A DNA stretch of 64,000 bases, from positions 682,001 through 746,000 of the forward strand of contig NZ_JANKBZ010000003.1 of assembly GCF_024623785.1 (NCBI RefSeq), given 5' to 3'. Positions within the stretch are counted from its first letter, which is position 1; each line of letters begins with the position of its first letter. Shown in pieces: positions 52,160 through 63,286 of this stretch. The notes under the pieces are model-generated. The model saw only the letters and a program-made list of their open reading frames with translations. It had not been told where the DNA came from and did no database searches. The translations under genes were made by a program, and so were the position numbers. This DNA comes from Archangium lipolyticum (GTDB taxonomy: Bacteria; Myxococcota; Myxococcia; Myxococcales; Myxococcaceae).

Positions 52160-53863
52160 TTATTGGCGGATGAATCTCCGGCCCAGGACCTTTTGGAGGA
52201 CCGATTTCGACTCGGGCACCCCGAACGCCCACGTGAGGCCGAAGTAGATCGCCCCGAAAGGCAGGACCACCGCCACGAAGAGGAGGAGGGGGTGCAGCGC
52301 CGGCGTCGGGAGGAGGTGTCCTCCCCATTCCTGCGCTACCCCCGGCATCGGCCCCAGCACCCTCGTCAGCGCCACCTTGATTCCCAGCCCCGTCAGCCCC
52401 GCCGCGATCGCCGCTCCCCAGAGCTTCGACATGCCTCGAGGCAGCTTTACCGACCCCAGCTGCCGGGTGAGCATCCGCCGCAGCATCGTCGACTCGAACC
52501 AGGCCATCAGTCCGCCCGACAGCGGGAAGAAGGCCGTTCCCATGTGCGCCGGCAGTCCCAGCAGCCCTGGCACCTTGAACGCCAGGAACCAGGCCAGTGC
52601 CGCGTCCAGCGCCACCCTCAGCGCCGCGAAGCGCAGCGGTGTGCGCGTGTCCTTCAGCGCGTAGAAGGTCGAGGCGTACAGCCGTCCCAGCGCCGCCGCC
52701 ACCAGGCCCACCGACGCTCCCATCAGCACGTACCAGATGAAGCGCGTGTCCGCCCCGGTGAACTTGCCCGTCTGCAGCAGCGCCCCCGCTACCACGTCCC
52801 CGATGAACAGCAGCGCCGCCGACGAGGGCACCACGAAGAAGGCGATACGGCGTGAGCCCGCCTCGATGCGCGCTCGCAGCTTGCCCGCCACCTCCTCCCC
52901 CGCCCCCGCCGTGCGCGACATCTCCGGCAGCTCCGCCGCGGAGATCGACATGCCGAAGAGGCTCACCGGGATGAGGTAGATCGTCTGCGCGTACGTCAGT
53001 GTCGACAGCGCCCTCGTCGCGATGAGCGATGCGTAGGACGTGTCGATGTAGGCGCTGATCTGCACCACCCCGCGCCCGAGCACCACCGTCCCGAAGCTGC
53101 GCAGCACCTGGCGCACCGACTCGTTGGCCATCGACAGGCTGGGCCGGAAGTGTCCCAGCAGCTTCAGCACCGACGGCACCTGCACCAGGAACTGCAGGAC
53201 GCTGCCCACCACCACCGCGTAGGAGAGCACCACCACCAGCCGCTCCTCGCCCAGCCCCCGCCCTCCCGCCACCAGCAGCGCCGCGATGATCGCCAGGTTC
53301 CACACCACCGGCGCCAGGTACGACAGGAAGAACTTCCGGTGGCTGTTGAGCACTCCCAGGCACCACGCGGACAGCACCAGCATCCCCGTGCCCGGAAAGA
53401 GGATGCGCACCAGCCGGATGGCTATCGCGCGCTCCTCGCCCTCGAAGCCCGGGGCCACCGTGTCCACGAAGAGCGGAGTGGCCAACATTCCCACCGCCAC
53501 CAGCACGCCCGTGGCCAGCGCGAGCAGCCCGAACACCGCCCCCGCCACCCGATCCGCTTCCTTCGAGTCCCCCTTCCCCAACAGCCCCGCGTACACCGGG
53601 ATGAACGACCCCGAGAGCACCCCCTCCCCAAAGAGGTTCTGCAGGAAGTTGGGGATGCGCAGCGCCGCCTTGAACACGGCCGCCATCCCCGAGTTGCCCA
53701 GGTAGTGCGCCAGGACACGCTCGCGCACCAGCCCCATCAACCTCGAGGCCAGGATGCCCGCCGCCACGAACAGCGCTCCTCCACTCCTCGCGGGCGTGCG
53801 CGGAGGCGCGGGAGGCTTCTCGGGGGCGGCGGGGGTCTCGGAACGCGCGGACGAAACGGTCAA
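52160..53863 (-). CDS. murJ: Lipid II flippase MurJ (MviN family)
   Basis: The 567-aa polytopic protein has the MviN/MurJ signature: SRLMGLVRERVLAHYLGNSG, then AALRIPNFLQNLFGEGVLSG, SFIPVYA, and later LIPVSLFGMSISAAELPEMS with the RLYASTFYALKDTRTP segment. About 14 hydrophobic helices follow a Pro-rich cytoplasmic N-terminus (about 1-28). It flips lipid-linked peptidoglycan precursor across the inner membrane. The conserved Arg residues in the first helix region (R41 in SRLMG, R47/R49 in VRER) are present. It is divergent from the encapsulin cargo gene and shares a short 90-bp intergenic region with it. Confidence 0.93.
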   Translation of the reverse strand: MTVSSARSETPAAPEKPPAPPRTPARSGGALFVAAGILASRLMGLVRERVLAHYLGNSGMAAVFKAALRIPNFLQNLFGEGVLSGSFIPVYAGLLGKGDSKEADRVAGAVFGLLALATGVLVAVGMLATPLFVDTVAPGFEGEERAIAIRLVRILFPGTGMLVLSAWCLGVLNSHRKFFLSYLAPVVWNLAIIAALLVAGGRGLGEERLVVVLSYAVVVGSVLQFLVQVPSVLKLLGHFRPSLSMANESVRQVLRSFGTVVLGRGVVQISAYIDTSYASLIATRALSTLTYAQTIYLIPVSLFGMSISAAELPEMSRTAGAGEEVAGKLRARIEAGSRRIAFFVVPSSAALLFIGDVVAGALLQTGKFTGADTRFIWYVLMGASVGLVAAALGRLYASTFYALKDTRTPLRFAALRVALDAALAWFLAFKVPGLLGLPAHMGTAFFPLSGGLMAWFESTMLRRMLTRQLGSVKLPRGMSKLWGAAIAAGLTGLGIKVALTRVLGPMPGVAQEWGGHLLPTPALHPLLLFVAVVLPFGAIYFGLTWAFGVPESKSVLQKVLGRRFIRQ

Positions 53864-53954
53864 GGGGCTCGCACTCTATGCGGAGCGTTCACCTGCTTGA
53901 AGCATGAACTCCCTCCCCAATGGTTTCCCTTGACGGTCCCCCCTGCGGGCCGCA

Positions 53955-54437
53955 ATGGTCAGCGCTCTCATGGCCGGTCCCCCAGACAACGACCTCTCGA
54001 CCGATGTCGCGCTCGTCCGCCGTGTGTTGGCGCGCGAACTGGAGACCATCAACGAGTACGAGGCCTTCGCTCGTGCTTCCTCCAGTCCGGAGCTCCGCGA
54101 CTTCTTCATGCACCTCGCCGCCGAGGAGAAGGAGCACGTCGCCGAGGCCGTCCACATGCTTCGCCTCCTCGACGCCGGCCAGGAGGCCCACTTCACCAGG
54201 CCCGTCGTCGAGGGCCACTTCCAGGGCGCCATCCAGGGCCAGCCTCCCCAGGCTCCCGCCCCGGCCACTCCCGCCCCGGCTCCCACGGCTCCCCCGCCCC
54301 GCAACGGGCGCGGCGCCGCCCCCGAGCCGCCTCCTTCCCTGCTTCCTCCCCAGCGCGTCGTCTACGGCGTGCCGGCACCGCCGCCCAGCCCGGGCACCCA
54401 ACCCCTGACCGTCGGCTCGCTGCGGCGCAGCCGCTGA
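53955..54437 (+). CDS. Encapsulin cargo, ferritin-like protein (EncB/EncC type)
   Basis: The 160-aa protein has an N-terminal two-helix encapsulated-ferritin-like domain (about 12-75: LARELETINEYEAFARAS, then FFMHLAAEEKEHVAEAV, with the iron-binding E...ExxH pattern). A Pro/Ala-rich flexible linker (about 80-145) follows, ending with the encapsulin targeting peptide LTVGSLRR at the C-terminus. In Myxococcus xanthus the same peptide loads EncB/C/D into the EncA shell for iron storage. The shell gene starts 25 bp downstream. The start could instead be ATG 53970 (MAGPPDND), which matches typical N-termini better. Confidence 0.9.
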   Translation: MVSALMAGPPDNDLSTDVALVRRVLARELETINEYEAFARASSSPELRDFFMHLAAEEKEHVAEAVHMLRLLDAGQEAHFTRPVVEGHFQGAIQGQPPQAPAPATPAPAPTAPPPRNGRGAAPEPPPSLLPPQRVVYGVPAPPPSPGTQPLTVGSLRRSR

Positions 54438-54462
54438 GCACGTACCTCCTTGGAGCTCCCCC

Positions 54463-55320
54463 ATGCCTGACTTCCTTGGACATGCCGAGAACCCGCTGCG
54501 CGAGGACGAGTGGGCGCGCCTCAACGAGACCGTCATCCAGGTCGCCCGGCGCTCCCTCGTGGGCCGTCGCATCCTGGACATCTACGGTCCGCTGGGTGCC
54601 GGTGTGCAGACCGTCCCCCATGACGAGTACACCGGCGTCAGCCCCGGCGCCGTGGACATCGTCGGCGAGCAGGAGACGGCCTCCGTCTTCACCGACGCGC
54701 GCAAGTTCAAGACGATCCCCATCATCTACAAGGACTTCCTGCTCCACTGGCGCGACATCGAGGCCGCCCGCCTCCACAACATGCCCCTGGACGTGTCCGC
54801 CGCCGCCGGTGCCGCCGCCCTGTGCGCCCAGCAGGAAGACGAGCTCATCTTCTACGGTGACCCCAAGCTCGGCCACGAGGGCCTGATGAACGCCGCCGGC
54901 CGCCTCACCGTGCCGCTCGGCGACTGGGCCACGCCCGGCGCCGGCTACCTCGCCATCGTCGAGGCCACCCGCAAGCTCAACGAGTCCGGTCACTACGGCC
55001 CCTATGCCGTCGTCCTCTCCCCCCGCCTCTTCTCCCTGCTGCACCGCATCTTCGAGAAGACGGGCGTGCTGGAGATCGAGACCATCCGGCAGCTCGCCGC
55101 CGATGGCGTCTTCCAGTCCAACCGTCTGCGCGGTGACTCGGGCGTCGTCGTCTCCACCGGCCGCGAGAACATGGACCTCGCCGTCGCCATGGACATGGTC
55201 GCCGCCTACCTGGGCGCCTCCCGGATGAATCACCCCTTCCGCGTCCTCGAGTCGCTCATCCTTCGCATCAAGCACCCCGACTCCATCTGCACCCTCGAGT
55301 CCTCGCCGGTCCGCGGTTAG
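54463..55320 (+). CDS. encA: Encapsulin shell protein EncA
   Basis: The 285-aa protein is clearly the HK97-fold encapsulin shell of the Myxococcus EncA type: [75 protein letters not shown] and [19 protein letters not shown]. It self-assembles into a nanocompartment that binds cargo through the LTVGSLRR peptide encoded just upstream. GGAG lies about 10 nt before ATG 54463. The NtrC-type regulator gene begins 26 bp after its stop and could be co-transcribed. Confidence 0.97.
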   Translation: MPDFLGHAENPLREDEWARLNETVIQVARRSLVGRRILDIYGPLGAGVQTVPHDEYTGVSPGAVDIVGEQETASVFTDARKFKTIPIIYKDFLLHWRDIEAARLHNMPLDVSAAAGAAALCAQQEDELIFYGDPKLGHEGLMNAAGRLTVPLGDWATPGAGYLAIVEATRKLNESGHYGPYAVVLSPRLFSLLHRIFEKTGVLEIETIRQLAADGVFQSNRLRGDSGVVVSTGRENMDLAVAMDMVAAYLGASRMNHPFRVLESLILRIKHPDSICTLESSPVRG

Positions 55321-55346
55321 TCCGGCGCGCCCCTCCGCCAGCCCCC

Positions 55347-56765
<1,419 letters not shown>

Positions 56766-56842
56766 ATCACGCTGGCGAAATATCGCCGCGAAACCATCGG
56801 TTCGGTCCCGGCGCAAACCCCTTTCCTCTCTCGGGAGCCTGA

Positions 56843-57916
56843 ATGCGGCCGCCTCTTCCCACCCTCGGACCACAGCCGAAAAAGAGCCCTGTGGGGCCGG
56901 TGATGGTCGTCTCCTTGCTGCTCGGCCTGGGCGCCGGAGGCGTCTGGTGGTGGAAGCAGCGACTCACCTCGGAGAAGCCGGCCACCGCCGCGACCGAGCA
57001 GCCCCTCAGCCCGCCCGTGGCCACGGGCCCCGGGGACACGGGCGCCGCTCCCAATCCCACCTCCCCCAACCCCGCTCCGGCGGCCGCTCCCCTGGTCCCG
57101 GATTCGACCAAGGCCACTGGAATCTCCCATGCGTCCGTCCGCATCGACGGCCCGCTGGAGACGGCCATGGTCGTCGCCGCCGGCCCCGAGATCGGCCCCG
57201 CGCTCGCCCAGGTGGTGACGCGCACGCTGGTGTGGTGGGTGGATGTGCCGGGCGACCTGCGCCGCGGTGACACCCTGGACATCCTCTACGAGACGCGCCC
57301 CAACGAGGAGCCCCTCGTGCACGCGGTGCGCTTCACCAGCAACAAGACGGGCCAGACGCACCGCACCTACCGCTTCCAGGCCGAGAGCGACAAGAACCCC
57401 CGCTACTACCTGCCCAGCGGCGAGGAGCTGGAGCTGCGCCTGGAGAACTCGCCCCTGGACGACTACGAGCAGGTGACGTCCCTGCTGCGCGATGGCCGCC
57501 GCCACAAGGGCGTGGACTTCAAGACCCCCGTGGGCACCCCCGTGAAGGCTCCCTTCACCGGCGTCATCCGCCGCAAGAACTGGAGCTTCCGCTACAACGG
57601 CAACTGCCTCGAGCTCGAGGAGACGGGCGGCAAGCACCGCCGCGCCATCTTCCTGCACATGGACGAGCTGCCCCGCACGGTGAAGGTGGGCGACCGCTTC
57701 GCCACGGGCGCCGTGCTGGGCCGCAGCGGCAACAGTGGCCGCTCCTTCGCACCCCACCTGCACTACCAGCTCGAGGTCGGCGAGGATCGCGTGTTGGATC
57801 CCTACGAGACCCATCGCACCTACCGGCGCTCGCTGCCGGCCGCCCAGCGCCCCACCCTCGAGGCCGAGATTCGCCGGCTGGATGGGCTGTTCGGCACCAC
57901 CGTGGCCGGCGGCTGA
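56843..57916 (+). CDS. M23-family peptidoglycan metalloendopeptidase
   Basis: The 357-aa protein has one N-terminal membrane anchor (about 19-37, [19 protein letters not shown]), an Ala/Pro linker, an OapA/LysM-proximal-like region (about 90-200; [15 protein letters not shown]), then a LytM/M23 domain (about 215-320). The zinc ligands are visible: HKGVDF (H and D) and HLHYQLEV (H-x-H), plus LHM between them. It should cleave peptide cross-links in the periplasm. It follows the NtrC-type gene by 77 bp on the same strand. Confidence 0.9.
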   Translation: MRPPLPTLGPQPKKSPVGPVMVVSLLLGLGAGGVWWWKQRLTSEKPATAATEQPLSPPVATGPGDTGAAPNPTSPNPAPAAAPLVPDSTKATGISHASVRIDGPLETAMVVAAGPEIGPALAQVVTRTLVWWVDVPGDLRRGDTLDILYETRPNEEPLVHAVRFTSNKTGQTHRTYRFQAESDKNPRYYLPSGEELELRLENSPLDDYEQVTSLLRDGRRHKGVDFKTPVGTPVKAPFTGVIRRKNWSFRYNGNCLELEETGGKHRRAIFLHMDELPRTVKVGDRFATGAVLGRSGNSGRSFAPHLHYQLEVGEDRVLDPYETHRTYRRSLPAAQRPTLEAEIRRLDGLFGTTVAGG

Positions 57917-57929
57917 AGCCATCCGTTTC

Positions 57930-57958
57930 TTGACACCCCTGCTTGTGACGGCTAGCGT
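57930..57958 (+). promoter_or_regulatory. Sigma-70-type promoter before the outer-membrane protein gene
   Basis: A perfect -35 TTGACA (57930-57935), 17-bp spacer and TAGCGT as -10 (57953-57958) lie 78 bp before ATG 58036. The -10 is weak but the spacing is ideal. Confidence 0.5.
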
Positions 57959-58035
57959 CCCCGGACAATTTCTCAACATTTCCCGGGGGTTAGGCGAGTG
58001 GGGCTGGGCGCCCGGGGAGTGGTTCCGGAGGTCGG

Positions 58036-59307
58036 ATGTCCAGGCTTCGCGCTGTTGTCGCCGCGCTGACGCTGGGTGCGCCGTTCGTCGCCACCGCAGC
58101 GGATATCACCCGCGTCGCTTCCTCCTTCGAGGACGATGATCCGTTCGGGATGTTCATCGACGTGGGCGTCGAGACCACCCAACGGCGTACGAAGATCGTC
58201 CGCGAGTCGCTCCCCACCACGGCCGAGGGGAAGCGGTACGCCAACGCGCTCTGGTACAGGGGCGCCGACCCACGGCTGAACTTCGACCTGGCCATCGGCA
58301 TCTCCCGAGATGTCGAGCTCTCCTTCGGCGTGCCCATCGTCTTCGTGCGCACCGAGAAGTGGGACTTCGTCTCGGACAGCAACTCCACCATCCTCAACAA
58401 CACCATCGGCAACAACTGCGCGGATGGTGAGCCCTGCACGCTCCCGAGCGCTCAGCCGCTCTTCAACGTCCCCCTGGAGACGTTGCGCGGCGGCGTGGGC
58501 AACATGCGCTTCGGTCTGGCCTGGGCCATCTTCAACCAGCGCAAGGACGACACCAAGCCCATGTGGGTCGTGGGGCTCGACTACGAGGCCCCCACCGCCG
58601 CCAAGCTGGATCCCAGCGTGCCGACGGATTCGGAGGCGGAAAACGCGCGCAACATCGGCGACCGCGTGCACAAGTACACGATGTACACCGCGCTCTCCCG
58701 GAAGATCGGCATCGCCGACCCCTACTTCCGGATGCACTACACCGTCCCCGTGCGTGGCCCCGGCTTCTACTCCAACTGCGACCAGAAGAACCTGGATCCG
58801 CAGAACCTCGGCCGCCCCCAGAACTGCGGCATCGATGAGTGGGATCGCAAGACCACGGGCATCCAGGCCCCCCACACCGGCGGTCTCACGTTCGGCTCCG
58901 AGTTCCACGTCTACAACCAGCCCAACCGCAAGGTGTGGCTGGACCTGCGCGCCATCACCAACTACGTCTCCGAGGGCCGCTACTACAACGAGCTGAGCGG
59001 CGCCCTCCGCAAGCTGCTCTACACCGGCGATTACATGCAGGTGGGTGGACAGCTCGCCCTCAAGGCCCACGTCAACGACGTGCTGACCCTCCGCGGCTCC
59101 GCCATGCTCCTGTACAACACGGACCACGTCCTGACCGACGAACAGATCGGCAAGGATATCGACAAGAGCGGAACGGTGGACATCACGACCAACCCCGCGG
59201 AGATCAACCCCAACTTCGACTACCGCACGGACTTCGTCTCGCGCCGCTTCTACGCCACCGAGAGCAAGGACTTCCGGCTGGAGCTGAGCGCTACCTTCAG
59301 TTTCTAG
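58036..59307 (+). CDS. Putative outer-membrane beta-barrel protein
   Basis: The 423-aa protein has a signal peptide (cleavage after FVATA, about residue 22), regular alternating amphipathic strands ([63 protein letters not shown]), and a C-terminal phenylalanine, the recognition signal for the BAM complex. Two cysteine pairs occur in loops (CADGEPC and CDQKN...NCG). GGAGG lies 5 nt before ATG 58036. No family was recognised; a transport or adhesin role cannot be assigned. Confidence 0.75.
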   Translation: MSRLRAVVAALTLGAPFVATAADITRVASSFEDDDPFGMFIDVGVETTQRRTKIVRESLPTTAEGKRYANALWYRGADPRLNFDLAIGISRDVELSFGVPIVFVRTEKWDFVSDSNSTILNNTIGNNCADGEPCTLPSAQPLFNVPLETLRGGVGNMRFGLAWAIFNQRKDDTKPMWVVGLDYEAPTAAKLDPSVPTDSEAENARNIGDRVHKYTMYTALSRKIGIADPYFRMHYTVPVRGPGFYSNCDQKNLDPQNLGRPQNCGIDEWDRKTTGIQAPHTGGLTFGSEFHVYNQPNRKVWLDLRAITNYVSEGRYYNELSGALRKLLYTGDYMQVGGQLALKAHVNDVLTLRGSAMLLYNTDHVLTDEQIGKDIDKSGTVDITTNPAEINPNFDYRTDFVSRRFYATESKDFRLELSATFSF

Positions 59308-59336
59308 GCGTCACGGAGCAGGACGGGGCGACGGTA

Positions 59337-59434
59337 GACCCTCACCCCGTCCCTCTCCCAGAGGGAGAGGGTCCAACCTGGTTCCTCACCGTGTATGCCC
59401 CCTCTCCCCCTGGGAGAGGGCTGGGGTGAGGGTC
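59337..59434. repeat. Facing pair of REP-like elements
   Basis: A forward element (CCCTCTCCC-aga-GGGAGAGGG with leading ACCCTCACCCC) and an inverted element (ending GGGTGAGGGTCTT) occupy the convergent gap between the barrel protein and rsmI genes. This is the same family as at 35669, 41285 and 52031, and it probably also serves as a bidirectional terminator. Confidence 0.8.
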
Positions 59435-59435
59435 T

Positions 59436-60266
59436 TCACCTCTTCTTGAGCCCGAGCCCCAGCCGGTACACGTCCTGCCCCGGCCATCCGGCCCGCTTCG
59501 CCAGCTCCGTGCTCAGTCCCTTCAGCTTCTCCCCTCGTCCCAGCCCCTCCTCCAACGCACGCCGCAGCTCCTCCTCGGACCAGCGGTGCTCTCCCGTGCG
59601 TCCCTCCACCAGCACCACCACCTCGCCCCGCGGCTCCTCCTTCGCGTAGCGCCCCACCAGCTCCGACAGCGTTCCTCGCACGAATTCCTCGTGCACCTTC
59701 GTCAGCTCCCGCGCCACCACCCCCCGCCGCTCCCCCAACGCCTCCTTCAGGTCCGCCAGCGTCTCGGCCAGCCTCCGCGGGGACTCGTACAGGGCCAGCG
59801 TCGCCGAGAGCGGCGCCACCTCCTCCAACATGCTCTGGCGCTCCGGCCCCTTGCGCGGCAGGAAGCCCAGGAAGTGGAAGCGGCCCGTCGGTAGCCCCGA
59901 GGCGCTCAGCGCCGCGATCAGCGCCGCGGGCCCCGGTACCGGCACCACCTTCACCCCTCGCTCGAGCGCCTCCGCCACCAGCTTCTCCCCGGGATCGCTG
60001 ATCGCCGGGCTGCCCGCGTCCGTCACCAGCGCGCAGTCCTCCCCCGCCTCGAGCCGATCCAGGATGCGCCCGGCCCGCTGGCCCTCCGCGAAGGCCGGCA
60101 GGCTCACCGTGTCCGCCGAGATTCCGAAGTGGTCCAACAGCACGCGCGAGCGCCGCGTGTCCTCGCACGCCACGAAGGACACCTGCTTCAACGTCTCCAG
60201 CGCGCGCGCGGAGATGTCCCCCAGGTTCCCGATGGGCGTGGCCACCAGATAGAGCGTCCCTGCCAT
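59436..60266 (-). CDS. rsmI: 16S rRNA 2'-O-ribose C1402 methyltransferase RsmI
   Basis: The 276-aa protein has the hallmark N-terminus LYLVATPIGNLGDISARALE and CEDTRRSRVLLDHFGI, then LVTDAGSPAISDPG and the RFHFLGFLPRKGPERQ segment, all typical of RsmI/YraL. It uses S-adenosylmethionine to methylate the ribose of C1402 in 16S rRNA. The gene lies 7 bp after yraN, the same order as in many proteobacteria. Confidence 0.95.
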   Translation of the reverse strand: MAGTLYLVATPIGNLGDISARALETLKQVSFVACEDTRRSRVLLDHFGISADTVSLPAFAEGQRAGRILDRLEAGEDCALVTDAGSPAISDPGEKLVAEALERGVKVVPVPGPAALIAALSASGLPTGRFHFLGFLPRKGPERQSMLEEVAPLSATLALYESPRRLAETLADLKEALGERRGVVARELTKVHEEFVRGTLSELVGRYAKEEPRGEVVVLVEGRTGEHRWSEEELRRALEEGLGRGEKLKGLSTELAKRAGWPGQDVYRLGLGLKKR

Positions 60267-60273
60267 CCGTGCC

Positions 60274-60657
60274 TCACATGCCCGCGTCGAACGCGCCCGG
60301 CAGGTGCTCCACCGTCGCGCGCTCGCCGCGGCCCACCACCGAGATGACGTCGAAGCGGATCATCTTCTCCCGCAGCCTCTGCGTCTGCAGGTAGTGCAGC
60401 GCCGCCTTCACCACCCTGCGCTGCTTCGCGAACGACACGGTGTGGGACGGATCTCCCCACACCGCCGTGGAGCGCATCCGCACCTCCACGAAGCACACCG
60501 TCTCCCCGTGCTCGGCCACCACGTCCAGCTCCCCGTGGCGGCACGCATAGTTGCGCGCCCTCACCCGGTAGCCCTGCCCCTCCAGGAAGCGCACCGCCGC
60601 CTCCTCGCCCTCGTCCCCATACCCCTTCCGATCCACCTCCGCCCCTCCCCTTCCCAT
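60274..60657 (-). CDS. YraN-family endonuclease-like protein (UPF0102)
   Basis: The 127-aa protein matches YraN: GDEGEEAAVRFLEGQGYRVR, then NYACRHGELDVVAEHGETVC, then FVEVRMRSTAVWGDP and AALHYLQTQRLREKMIRFDV. The E-(9)-D-(13)-E-x-R/K pattern is that of PD-(D/E)xK nucleases, though no activity is established for the family. It lies between the Rad50-like gene and rsmI on the same strand. Confidence 0.92.
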   Translation of the reverse strand: MGRGGAEVDRKGYGDEGEEAAVRFLEGQGYRVRARNYACRHGELDVVAEHGETVCFVEVRMRSTAVWGDPSHTVSFAKQRRVVKAALHYLQTQRLREKMIRFDVISVVGRGERATVEHLPGAFDAGM

Positions 60658-60694
60658 CCACCCCTCCCAGAGGCCCCATCCCGGGGCCCTCGCA

Positions 60695-62650
60695 CTACAG
60701 ATTGACCGTCCCGTCCGCCAACTGCGTGAAGCCCGGGTGCGCCGTCACGTGCAGCACCTGCGTCATCGTCCCCAGGTGCTTGAGCATCCGCCCCAGCAGC
60801 GGCAGCTTCGCCTCGTCCACGCCGATCAGCGCGTCCTCCACCAGCAGCGGCAGCTTCACCCGCGCGCTCACCTTCTCCACCACCGTCAGCCGCAGGCTCA
60901 GGAAGAACAGGTCCACCTCGCGCGGAGGCAGCTCGCCCAGCGGCATCCGCCGGCCCGAGGCGCCCGCCACCACCGTCCTCCCGTCCTTGTCCCACTCCAC
61001 CCCGACATAACGGCGATCCGTGAGCGCGCCAAAGTACTGCACGCACCGCTCCCGGAGCATCCCCATCACCGCGTGCATGTCCGTGGCCAGGATGTCCGCC
61101 GTCAGGCTGATCAACATGGGCGCCGGATCCTCCAGCGGCTCCAGGCCCGACATCTCCATGCCCGGCATGATCGCGCCCATCAGCATCTGCGGATTGCGCG
61201 CGAGCGCGATGGACTCCTTGAGCCGCGCCATCTCGCGCTCCACCTCGCGCACGTCCCGGACGAACGAGCCCTTCTCGGTCACCTGCGCGTTGAGCAGCTC
61301 GATCTGCTGGCGGATCACCGGCAGCTGGTTCGCGGCCTCGACGAACTCCGGGTGCCTCTCCATGGACACGAGCTGCGCGCGCAGCTGGGCCACCTCGGCG
61401 CCGAGCTCCTCGCGTCGCTGGAGCCGCGGAGGAATGTCCGCCGGCGTGTCCACGTCGAACACCTCCATGGCCTTGCGCACCGCCGCCGCATCCGCCTCGA
61501 ACTCCTCGAGGATCTTCTTCTCGCGCACGGCGAACATCTCGCCCTTGCGGCGCACCTTGTCGGTGTACTGCAGCTCGTCCACGTGGCGCAGCGCCAGCAC
61601 CGCGGCGAAGCCGAAGGCCGGAATGTCCAGCAGCCCCACGTACCGGCCCATGCCCTCCAGGGCGAGGCCCGCCAGGAAGCACGCCACCCCCGCTCCCACG
61701 GCGATCCAGAAGTTGCGGTTGCGGGTGAGGGGCTCCACGTCCGGCAGACGCCGCGACTCCTCCTCGGCCGCCTCGCGCTCGGACTCGAGCCGCGCGAGCG
61801 CATCGTCCTTCCGGGCGATGAGCTTCGGGTAACGCTCCGCCCGGGCCACGATGTCCTGCGGCAACCCCAGTGACTCGGGCGTGGGCTCGGCGGCCCACGC
61901 CGCCTCCACCTGACGCAGCTTCTCCTTCAACCCCTCGGTGCTCCGCAGCTTCGACTCGAGATCGAAGACCTGCGAGTTGAGCCCGTCCACCTCGAACTGG
62001 AGGTTGTCCACCTCCTTGCAGAGCACGTACTCCCTCTCGAGCTCCTTCAGCTTCGCCTCGGCCGCGGGAACGTCCGACGCGGGCATCACCGCGGGCATGC
62101 CCGGCGACGAGGGCGAGTGGAGACCCGGCATGCCCGGCGACGACTGCGTGCGCAGGGCGGGCATGCCCGGAGTCGACATCGCGCGCAGGCCCGACGTGGA
62201 GGCCGCCCGGCCCGCGCCCCGAGGCCGGCGCGAGGGCAGCTGCACCGCCTGGAGACAGAAGAGCTGCTCGAAGGAGGTGCGCGGCGGGAGCCCCGCCTGG
62301 CCGCGGAGGAACTGGTTCGCGTCGGTGGTGTCCTGCGTCACCAGCTCCGGCTGCTTCGTGGTGGGGTTGAGCCGGTGCAGCGAGCCACCTCCACCCAGCT
62401 CGCGCAGCACGCGGTAGGTGACGTTGTCCTGGCCCACGAAGGAGAGCGCGGCCTTGCCCGGCTTCTGCGAAGAGGCCGCGAGGGCTGCATCTCCACCCCT
62501 CCCGTCCGCGTACAGCAGCGCGAGCGCGAGTCCGGCCAGCGGGCTCGATTCCGCGGGCGGCTTGAGCACCAGATACCCGGACTTGAAGGCGAAACGGCCC
62601 GTGGGAGAGAAACCCCGGACGTTCTGGACGGCGACCTCGACGAAGTTCAT
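60695..62650 (-). CDS. Rad50/YhaN-like coiled-coil protein with membrane hairpin
   Basis: The 651-aa protein opens MNFVEVAVQNVRGFSPTGRF like SMC/RecF-type ATPases, but the Walker A position reads LKPPAESSPLAGLAL, without a GxxxxGKS. The C-terminal part (about 560-651) keeps the ABC pattern: LPPREVDLFFLSLRLTVVE (signature-like), LPLLVEDALIGVDEAKLPLL (Walker B/D-loop-like) and TQVLHVTAHPGF (switch). Between are coiled coils, a short PGMP repeat (about 165-190), and two transmembrane helices (about 310-355). It may be a membrane-bound, catalytically altered YhaN/Rad50 relative. It precedes yraN and rsmI on the same strand. Confidence 0.65.
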   Translation of the reverse strand: MNFVEVAVQNVRGFSPTGRFAFKSGYLVLKPPAESSPLAGLALALLYADGRGGDAALAASSQKPGKAALSFVGQDNVTYRVLRELGGGGSLHRLNPTTKQPELVTQDTTDANQFLRGQAGLPPRTSFEQLFCLQAVQLPSRRPRGAGRAASTSGLRAMSTPGMPALRTQSSPGMPGLHSPSSPGMPAVMPASDVPAAEAKLKELEREYVLCKEVDNLQFEVDGLNSQVFDLESKLRSTEGLKEKLRQVEAAWAAEPTPESLGLPQDIVARAERYPKLIARKDDALARLESEREAAEEESRRLPDVEPLTRNRNFWIAVGAGVACFLAGLALEGMGRYVGLLDIPAFGFAAVLALRHVDELQYTDKVRRKGEMFAVREKKILEEFEADAAAVRKAMEVFDVDTPADIPPRLQRREELGAEVAQLRAQLVSMERHPEFVEAANQLPVIRQQIELLNAQVTEKGSFVRDVREVEREMARLKESIALARNPQMLMGAIMPGMEMSGLEPLEDPAPMLISLTADILATDMHAVMGMLRERCVQYFGALTDRRYVGVEWDKDGRTVVAGASGRRMPLGELPPREVDLFFLSLRLTVVEKVSARVKLPLLVEDALIGVDEAKLPLLGRMLKHLGTMTQVLHVTAHPGFTQLADGTVNL

Positions 62651-62681
62651 GCGCCGCCCATTCTAGCCCGCATGCACATGA

Positions 62682-62719
62682 AAAAAGGGAGTGCCCTCGT
62701 AAAGGGACACTCCCTTTTT
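62682..62719 (-). terminator. Intrinsic terminator after rplS
   Basis: AAAAAGGGAGTG (62682-62693) pairs with CACTCCCTTTTT (62708-62719), giving a 12-bp stem with A and T tracts on both sides. It is the clearest intrinsic terminator in the window and probably works in both directions. It separates rplS from the Rad50-like gene. Confidence 0.85.
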
Positions 62720-62749
62720 GAGAAACCGGCCACGAGGGCCGGGAGGGGC

Positions 62750-63154
62750 TCAGGCCCTCGCCTGCTCGGCGGCCTTGCCAGACGAGGTGGCGCGGCGCAT
62801 CTCCGCGTCCTCCTGGGTCTCCACGCGGGAGGCCTTGCCCTTGAGGGCGCGGAGGTAGAAGAGGCGGTTGCGGTTCACGTTGCCGCGGCTCAGGACCTCG
62901 ATCTTCTCGTAGCGCGGGCTGTGCACCGGGAAGATGCGCTCCACGCCGACGCCGAAGGAGACCTTGCGCACGGTGAAGGTGGCGCGGTTGTTGCCCTTCG
63001 TCTTGCGGATGACGACACCCTCGAAGGCCTGCACGCGCTCCTTGTCGCCTTCCTTGATCTTCCAGTGGACGCGAACGGAGTCACCCGTGCGGAACGGGGT
63101 AACGTCCTGGCGGAGATTCTTGGCCTCCACGTACTCGATAGCGCTGCGACGCAT
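62750..63154 (-). CDS. rplS: 50S ribosomal protein L19
   Basis: The 134-aa protein is clear L19: [40 protein letters not shown], then [20 protein letters not shown] and [20 protein letters not shown]. It is at the usual length for the family (about 115-135 aa). It lies downstream of trmD, as in the conserved rpsP-rimM-trmD-rplS order, with a 132-bp gap. Confidence 0.97.
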   Translation of the reverse strand: MRRSAIEYVEAKNLRQDVTPFRTGDSVRVHWKIKEGDKERVQAFEGVVIRKTKGNNRATFTVRKVSFGVGVERIFPVHSPRYEKIEVLSRGNVNRNRLFYLRALKGKASRVETQEDAEMRRATSSGKAAEQARA

Positions 63155-63286
63155 GACTTGACTCCAGTAATCCCCTGATGCTCGGACTCGGGGTACGAAA
63201 CTTGAGAGCGGGCCGTACTACCAGAGAGCCGGGGGTCGGACAAGCCCGCAGAACACCGACCATAGGCCCAAAAACCATCGGAGGGG

